Positions 20,290-25,018 of a stretch of 25,018 nucleotides of DNA are shown one piece after another (positions within the stretch are counted from its first letter, which is position 1; each line of letters starts with the position of its first letter). The translations under genes and the position numbers were made by a program. The notes below the pieces were generated by a model. It worked only from the letters and a program-made list of their open reading frames with translations, did no database searches and had not been told where the DNA came from. Source of the stretch: Hypsibius dujardini (lineage: Eukaryota > Tardigrada > Eutardigrada > Parachela > Hypsibiidae); the NCBI GenBank assembly GCA_001579985.1, contig LRSR01005923.1, forward strand, positions 1-25,018, written 5' to 3'.

Positions 20290-20728
20290 ATGAACCACTT
20301 GATGCAGCAGGCAGCTGCTACTAGCAATTCGCGTTCTAACTGCAATGTTTGTTCCATTATATCATACGAGGAGGTTAAAGAAATTTTAGTTACGTGCCTC
20401 TGCGTGCTTGTCGAAAGACTGGTTCAACAGATTGTATCATTCTATTTTACATTCGCAGTCCGGCCGGTTTCACGATACGTGAATAGCATCCTATTCATGG
20501 GTAGTTCGTGGGGTGGGGGACCTTCTGTCCCTGGTGGATCTCGCCATTGGCTACCTGCAAGCGAACCTTAACGTCATCGTGTTGGAGAGGTTGCAGTTGC
20601 CGTTGTGTCTGACCAGGAAGATCAGTCTCACGGAACTGGAACAACGCTACGTTAATCTGCTGAGCGCTCTATATTCGCCGGCAGACAACAACGCCATTTT
20701 TGGCAGATCCGCAATACAAAACGGTTGA
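20290..20728 (+). pseudogene. Possible helical ORF broken by a one-base shift
   Basis: Two overlapping + frames look continuous: 20290 to about 20510 (EEVKEILVTCLCVLVERL ... SILFMGSSWGG) and then, one frame over from the G run at 20514-20520, GDLLSLVDLAIGYLQANLN ... ELEQRYVNLLSALY to TGA at 20726-20728. Base composition is coding-like against the surroundings. A one-base error or indel in the G run would join them into about 145 aa. No family recognised. The minus strand also has short open segments here, so strand and reality are uncertain. Confidence 0.3.
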
Positions 20729-20954
20729 GGGTGAACGACGGTTGGGGGACTCGATTCGTTAGCGAGTTTTTGGGATTAAGGTGTACAACCAGATACATAC
20801 AGCCAGTATACATGCCTTTTTATTCTCATTTTTTAATGCCATTTTTGATTCAAGTAGAGGGACAGACAAATTCAAGACAAAAAATTCACGACCGAAAGAG
20901 AGACAGAACAGATAAGAAGATGGACATGAAGTTACAATAGGCGGATAGAGACGA

Positions 20955-21010
20955 ACAGCGATGACAGACAGACAGAGAGACAGACAGAAATACAACGGAT
21001 AGACAGACAG
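20955..21010. repeat. GACA-type microsatellite
   Basis: Imperfect GACAGACAGAGA units downstream (3') of the first GDAP1-like gene. 20729-20954 shows nothing gene-like. Confidence 0.8.
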
Positions 21011-21199
21011 GCTGTTTTTTACAATGTCTTAGTGATTCAATTTCTGGTTTTTTTCAGTTCCTGTTCAGCAAACCTGGCCACTAATAATCAAACAAACTGA
21101 GTTCTCCAACCGCTGATAATCGTATTGGCAGACTTTTTTCCTTTTAGAATGATCTTGTGGAGAAAAATAACGGAAGGTATTTTGACGGTTGGTTCTCGG

Positions 21200-23075
21200 C
21201 TATGCGTGGTCCTCCGATATATAGGGCACACATTCCTAGGCAAGAGTACAGGGTGATAATGAGACTAGCGCTGTCTATCGAGCGTTATGTCTGGGTAGTT
21301 AATGCCTTACTTGTCGGAAAGACGGTCTTTCTTTAAGCCGACGGTAGTAATCGGCCAGGTAGATTCGGTCCGTCACGTCCCACAGCCGGCCTGCCAACCC
21401 CAGAAGGTCTAGACGGGCCAGCAAAATGGCTAAGGCAATGTCGGCATTGGTGAAATCCTTCCCGAATAGCCACTCGTAGCTGTCTTTGCCTGCTCGGCGA
21501 GCGGAAGGGTTTTACTAAATCGTTAAACGAAGAACAACACAGGCGGACGAAGCTGTATGCAGACAAACTGACAGGCAGTCAGATAAAGAGTCAGACGAAC
21601 AACAGCAAGCCGACAGAGAACAAGACGGTGAGACAAACACAGAGGAAGAAATAGTGAAGTAGCAAGTATGTCAGTCAGACAAGCGCGCAGACAGGCAGGC
21701 AGACAAACAGACATCTAGACAATTGAGGCAGACACACAGACCGACAATGAAGCAGACAAACAGACAGATAGACCGATAAGCACGCAGGCAAACTGACGGC
21801 CAGCGAGGGGCACACAGAATGACCAAGTAGACATACGGACACAAACGGACCTCTGTTTTCGGCAGCGTTAATTCGCAGGAGGCCGTCCACGTTATCCAGG
21901 TATCTCTCCAAATTTTTAAGGAGATCATAGATGGTCGCAACATTGGCAACTTGGACTTCCGTTGCAATGACACGTTCGAGTTTGGCACGGTAGGCGTCCG
22001 CCAGCTCTGGATACTTGACGATGTTCTCTTCTAGCACGGCTCGGCGATTGACTCTTTCTGCAGTCGATAAGAAAGGCTTTAACAACGAAAAGTCAATGAA
22101 AAGATTCGCGCTAATTAAAAACACTTCAACAGTTTTAAGCATGCAAAAGCCCACGTAGACAGACAAAGCCACGAACAAAGACATGAATATAGCCAGAGAC
22201 GCGGGCACATACACTGGCACAGACACGGGCACAATCATGGATTCCCGGAATTGCCAGGTATTCCCAGAGAAATGTTTGTTTACTTGAAAAGTTTTCCATC
22301 GTCTTCTCTGGAACCTTGGCGCCCTCCAGCAGAGTGGGGTTCAAGACAACGCCTACGGTAATCTCGGCCATGGGAAGCTGGCAGCACTCCCGTCGAAAGG
22401 CTTCTATTTCCTCCTGCCGCTGTCCTTGAGGCTTGTCTGTAGACACGAGGAAATCAAACAAAAAGACTTGTCAAGGTTGGACGTACAGTACGTATGTCTG
22501 ACCGTTAGTCAATTTTGTCAAGGGAACAAAACACACCGTGCACTGAGATCTGGTCCAAATAGTCAATGATGGGTTGAGAGCCGTCGATAATCTTCCCGTT
22601 GTGCGCCAGTGCAGGGACCTCACAGGCTGGATTGATGCGTAGGTAGTCGGGATTGTAGTTTTCTCCTTTGACTAAGTCGATCTCCACCTTCGTGAAGGGG
22701 ATTCCTTTCTCCACACAAGCCAGTCGAACCTGAAAATAGAGTTAAAATATTCTGCAAACGTCCGCATCTGTCTGTCTGTCTATCTGTCTGTGTGTCTGTC
22801 AGTCTGTTTACCTATCTGTTTGTTTGTCTGTGTGTCTGTGTCTGTGTCTGTGTCTGTGTCTGTGTCTGTGTCTGTGTCTGTGTCTGTGTCTTTGTGTGTG
22901 TCTGTGTGTCTGTCGGCATGAAGGTCTGTCTGTCTGCTTGTTTGTCTGTCAGCCGTCCTGTCGTTTCATGCCTGCCTGCCCCACTTACCATTTGACTCCA
23001 GTAGGAAGAGTAATACTGATAAATAACCACTTTCGAGCTGTCTTCCGGCAAACCATTCTCCACCGCGTCCGCCAT
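21200..23075 (-). CDS. GDAP1-like: GDAP1-like glutathione S-transferase family protein (complete)
   Basis: Exons in coding order: 22989-23075, 22537-22729, 22284-22436, 21851-22057, 21311-21489, 21200-21235. Phases 0,1,1,1,0; total 855 nt, 284 aa. ATG 23073-23075 has G at -3 and +4. The thioredoxin fold reads VVIYQYYSSYWSQMVRLACV ... INPACEVPAL ... DGSQPIIDYLDQ, where GDAP1 has FSSQKVRLVI, EVPVL and IIDYLEQ. The long interdomain segment (RVNRRAVLEENIVKYPELA...YRAKLERV) is the hallmark extra helix region of GDAP1 (KKLAEENPDLQEAYIAKQKRL). FTNADIALAILLARLDLLG..YLADYYRRLKERPSF matches the C-terminal GST domain. GDAP1 proteins act in mitochondrial outer-membrane dynamics through a C-terminal hydrophobic anchor. 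Here the last exon encodes only ECVPYISEDHA, so the protein should be soluble. The intron between exons 4 and 5 is a GACA array. Confidence 0.85.
21538..21845. repeat. GACA-rich array filling intron 4 of the GDAP1-like gene
   Basis: Imperfect GACAGACA/GACAAACA units occupy nearly all of the 361-bp intron 21490-21850. The tandem paralogue lacks an intron at this position. Confidence 0.85.
22766..22945. repeat. TGTC array with perfect (TGTGTC)n core in GDAP1-like intron 1
   Basis: TGTC units flank about ten perfect TGTGTC hexamers (22833-22891) within intron 22730-22988. They give stop-free frames on both strands, which are artefacts. Confidence 0.9.
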
Positions 23076-24209
23076 CACTGCTGACTCGATCGGGTAGAAA
23101 TACCAGTCAAGAGGTAAAAACAAGCGACGTTGCTGTCAATAATGGCTCGTCCCCTTTTGCGTGAGATTTCCACGAAATTATTCAGTAACATAGGCTTTAT
23201 CTGGAAAGTCAAAATGAAATTAGAATTGCTTGGATATTTCAGGGAAAATAGAATCACCCGTAGATAGACACGATCACCACTCGACACGAGTCGAGAAGGA
23301 GATGGGCTGAGGTGAAACGGAAACCACAACAGGTATTTTAATATACCGCCGCACCGAAGGAGATGGATGCACGTACACTAGTATACAGCCTCCTAAATAA
23401 ACAAAAATCCGTTTTGTTGGCGGCTTACAACGCAAACAAAAATGGTCTGCAATTTTTCGCGCTCGGCGCACCACCACGAAAATTGTAGGAAGCGGCCTCT
23501 TAACAAACAAGATTAAGCGTTTGGTGTCGGGAAAACTGTGTAGAGAAATGGTGTTGCAGCACCTTACAAGTCAAGGCAGCACATGCGGTCACAATCGTGT
23601 TTTGTTATCTAATCAACCGCCTGCGATCGCAAATTCAGACGACATTCTGGCGTTGATGAGTCCGCCATCGATCGAGATGGACGGACAGACGGTGCTAAAG
23701 ACACGGAAGGGAAATCATCTTTCTCCTTATCGCTCTCGCTCCAGAGTTCAATAGTTAGGCTATCGAATGATTTGGGGGCCAAACTGTCTGCAGAACCAAA
23801 GGGAAACAATATAAGCCAACAGACTGGTAGACAGGAAAGTGAGACAGACAGAAAGCCAGCCAACCAGCCAGACAGTTAGACAAACAGACAAACAAATAGA
23901 CAAACAGGCAAACAACCATATAAGAAATTTTATAATATTTGTCCCTTCAAACCAAATTTTAGGCAGATATCTCAAAAAGACACAGGAAACTCAGTTTTAG
24001 AGACTGCAGAGCAGAATTGCCCATACATTGTGTACAGTATGGAGGACGGTCTACCAAGATCGCGCTCATGAGATTGCAGAAGTTCCAGACTCAGACAGTG
24101 ATATTTCAGATTCTTTAGCCAAACGCAATTCGCCACATAATTTTGGCAGTTTAAGACCCTGTGTGCGTCCGCGATCCAGATATCTTGATATAGGGAGGAT
24201 GGTTGACAG
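23076..24209. other. Spacer between the tandem GDAP1-like genes
   Basis: Contains a GACA/AACA array (23843-23917) and several open stretches without recognisable products. On + an 118-codon frame without stop runs from about 23400 to 23754 (basic start, Ser/Arg-rich end). On - an acceptor-led segment 23609-23788 ends in a stop, and a 93-codon frame at 23972-24239 overlaps the paralogue's last exon. A + strand ATG at 23134 opens a 41-codon frame 58 bp from the GDAP1-like start. None has family support or a full splice model. The promoter of the downstream GDAP1-like gene must lie near 23076-23150. Confidence 0.35.
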
Positions 24210-24951
24210 TCACGCGAAAGAACTGTGCGGAACACATTGCTGCAAAGAGAATAATATGTTGTGACAACAAGATGAGGCAAATAGGGAGTCAACACATATA
24301 CTCAGGTAAAGGAGAAAAATACACAGATAATAACATACAGACAAACAATGAGCAGACAAGCAGACAGACATGTTGACCAACAGACCGACCGACAGACAAA
24401 ACAGATAGGCAGACAGAGAAACAGAGAGATAGACCGACATGCAGGCAGGCAAATAGACAGACAGACAAACAGACAGACAGAGAGACAGACAGACAAATAG
24501 GTAGAAGGACAGAACAACTGACATGTAGATCTGCGATCAATGACTTTTGAAGTACCGGGTACCTGCATAAAAGAAGGTCGCTTCTTGAGGCGACGATAAT
24601 AATCGGCAAGAAATATCCGCTCTGTTTCATCCCAATACTTTCCGGCCAGTCCCAGGAGATCCACTCTGGCCAGGATACAGGCGAGAATCATATCAGCGTT
24701 TGTGAATTCCGCGCCGAACAACCAGGACTCTCCTTGCTGCGGGAGGGGATTGCCGTTAGAGTTGTTGCGCAGGAGGAGATCAACTTCGTCCAGGAATAAC
24801 ACCAAACCGTCGAGCAAGCCTCGAAGTCTCGCTGGGGTGGAAATCTGGTCTTCACTGTGAAGAACCCGTGCAAGCTTTTGTTGGTAGGCTTCTCTGAGCT
24901 CTGGATGGGCAGCAATCTTTTCGTTGATCACACTCACTCTGTTCACACGGC
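24210..24951 (-). CDS. GDAP1-like: Second GDAP1-like gene, 3' part (5' exons beyond the window)
   Basis: Exons 24563-24951 and 24210-24239; the first begins in phase 1 after a CTCCAG acceptor and ends in phase 0, as in the neighbour. It encodes GRVNRVSVINEKIAAHPELR (extra helix region) and EFTNADMILACILARVDLLG..YLADYYRRLKKRPSF, strongly similar to the gene at 21.2-23.1 kb, so the two are tandem duplicates in head-to-tail order. Here the helix region and C-terminal domain are one exon; in the neighbour they are split by a repeat-filled intron. The last exon encodes QCVPHSSFA, sharing CVP with the neighbour's tail and again lacking a membrane anchor. Thioredoxin-fold exons should lie to the right of base 25018. 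Confidence 0.8.
24330..24510. repeat. GACA-rich array in the last intron of the second GDAP1-like gene
   Basis: Imperfect GACA units with AACA and AATA variants lie in intron 24240-24562. Their open frame extends the real exon into a false Cys/Leu/Ser/Val-rich tail. Confidence 0.85.
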
Positions 24952-24972
24952 CTGGAGAAATCACATATAAAA

Positions 24973-25018
24973 TGTCTGTCTGTCTGTTTGTCTGTTTGTC
25001 TGTCTGTCTGTCTGTCTG
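24973..25018. repeat. (TGTC)n microsatellite at right window edge
   Basis: TGTC units with TGTT variants run to the last base, inside the intron upstream of exon 24563-24951. Confidence 0.9.

Noticed and set aside
22792-23123. ORFs on both strands through the (TGTGTC)n block
   Set aside because: Repeat artefact; only the minus-strand exon 22989-23075 at its edge is real.
23972-24264. Overlapping long open frames on both strands
   Set aside because: Neither has homology or complete splice sites, and the true exon here is the 30-nt last exon of the second GDAP1-like gene.
1-25018. Strand preference of GACA arrays relative to transcription
   Set aside because: SoxD introns carry both orientations, as do introns of the minus-strand genes.

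Overview
The window is animal nuclear DNA. The genes are split by GT-AG introns whose phases join cleanly, and one of them is a SoxD-class HMG-box factor, a class known from bilaterians. I cannot fix the phylum. Both window ends lie in the same tetranucleotide (GACA on the left, TGTC on the right). A single N at 15374 sits between two identical 147-bp copies, so this looks like a draft assembly scaffold broken at microsatellites.

Layout. 1-4.97 kb, + strand: a SoxD gene (five coding exons, 552 aa model), its 3' UTR and a poly(A) signal. 4.98-8.54 kb, - strand, tail to tail with SoxD: a four-exon MutY/MUTYH-like gene that keeps the Fe-S cysteines and a NUDIX-like tail but whose catalytic core looks degenerate by eye. 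8.5-10.5 kb: a spacer with an interspersed repeat, a 21-bp minisatellite and a 34-bp perfect GC palindrome. 10.5-17.9 kb, - strand: a BRD7 orthologue (eleven coding exons, 769 aa model), with introns full of dispersed repeats and a foldback element. 19.1-19.9 kb, - strand: an unrecognised three-exon gene (130 aa if complete). 19.9-20.7 kb: a second, circularly permuted copy of the 8.7-kb repeat and a doubtful + strand ORF. 21.2-23.1 kb, - strand: a complete six-exon GDAP1-like GST gene (284 aa). 24.2-25.0 kb, - strand: the 3' part of a tandem paralogue.

The genes do not form an operon-like pathway. SoxD and BRD7 are nuclear regulators (transcription factor; SWI/SNF bromodomain subunit), the MutY homologue belongs to base-excision repair, and the GDAP1-like proteins are GST-fold proteins. 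The strongest points for follow-up are the apparent MutY-derived pseudo-glycosylase, the paired GDAP1-like genes that differ by one repeat-filled intron and both end in a short tail instead of a membrane anchor, the permuted repeat copies, and the undetected contig overlap at the N.

(GACA)n/(TGTC)n has no stop codon in any of the six frames, so many long ORFs here are artefacts. All domain and homology statements rest on remembered family features and eye alignment; no search was run.
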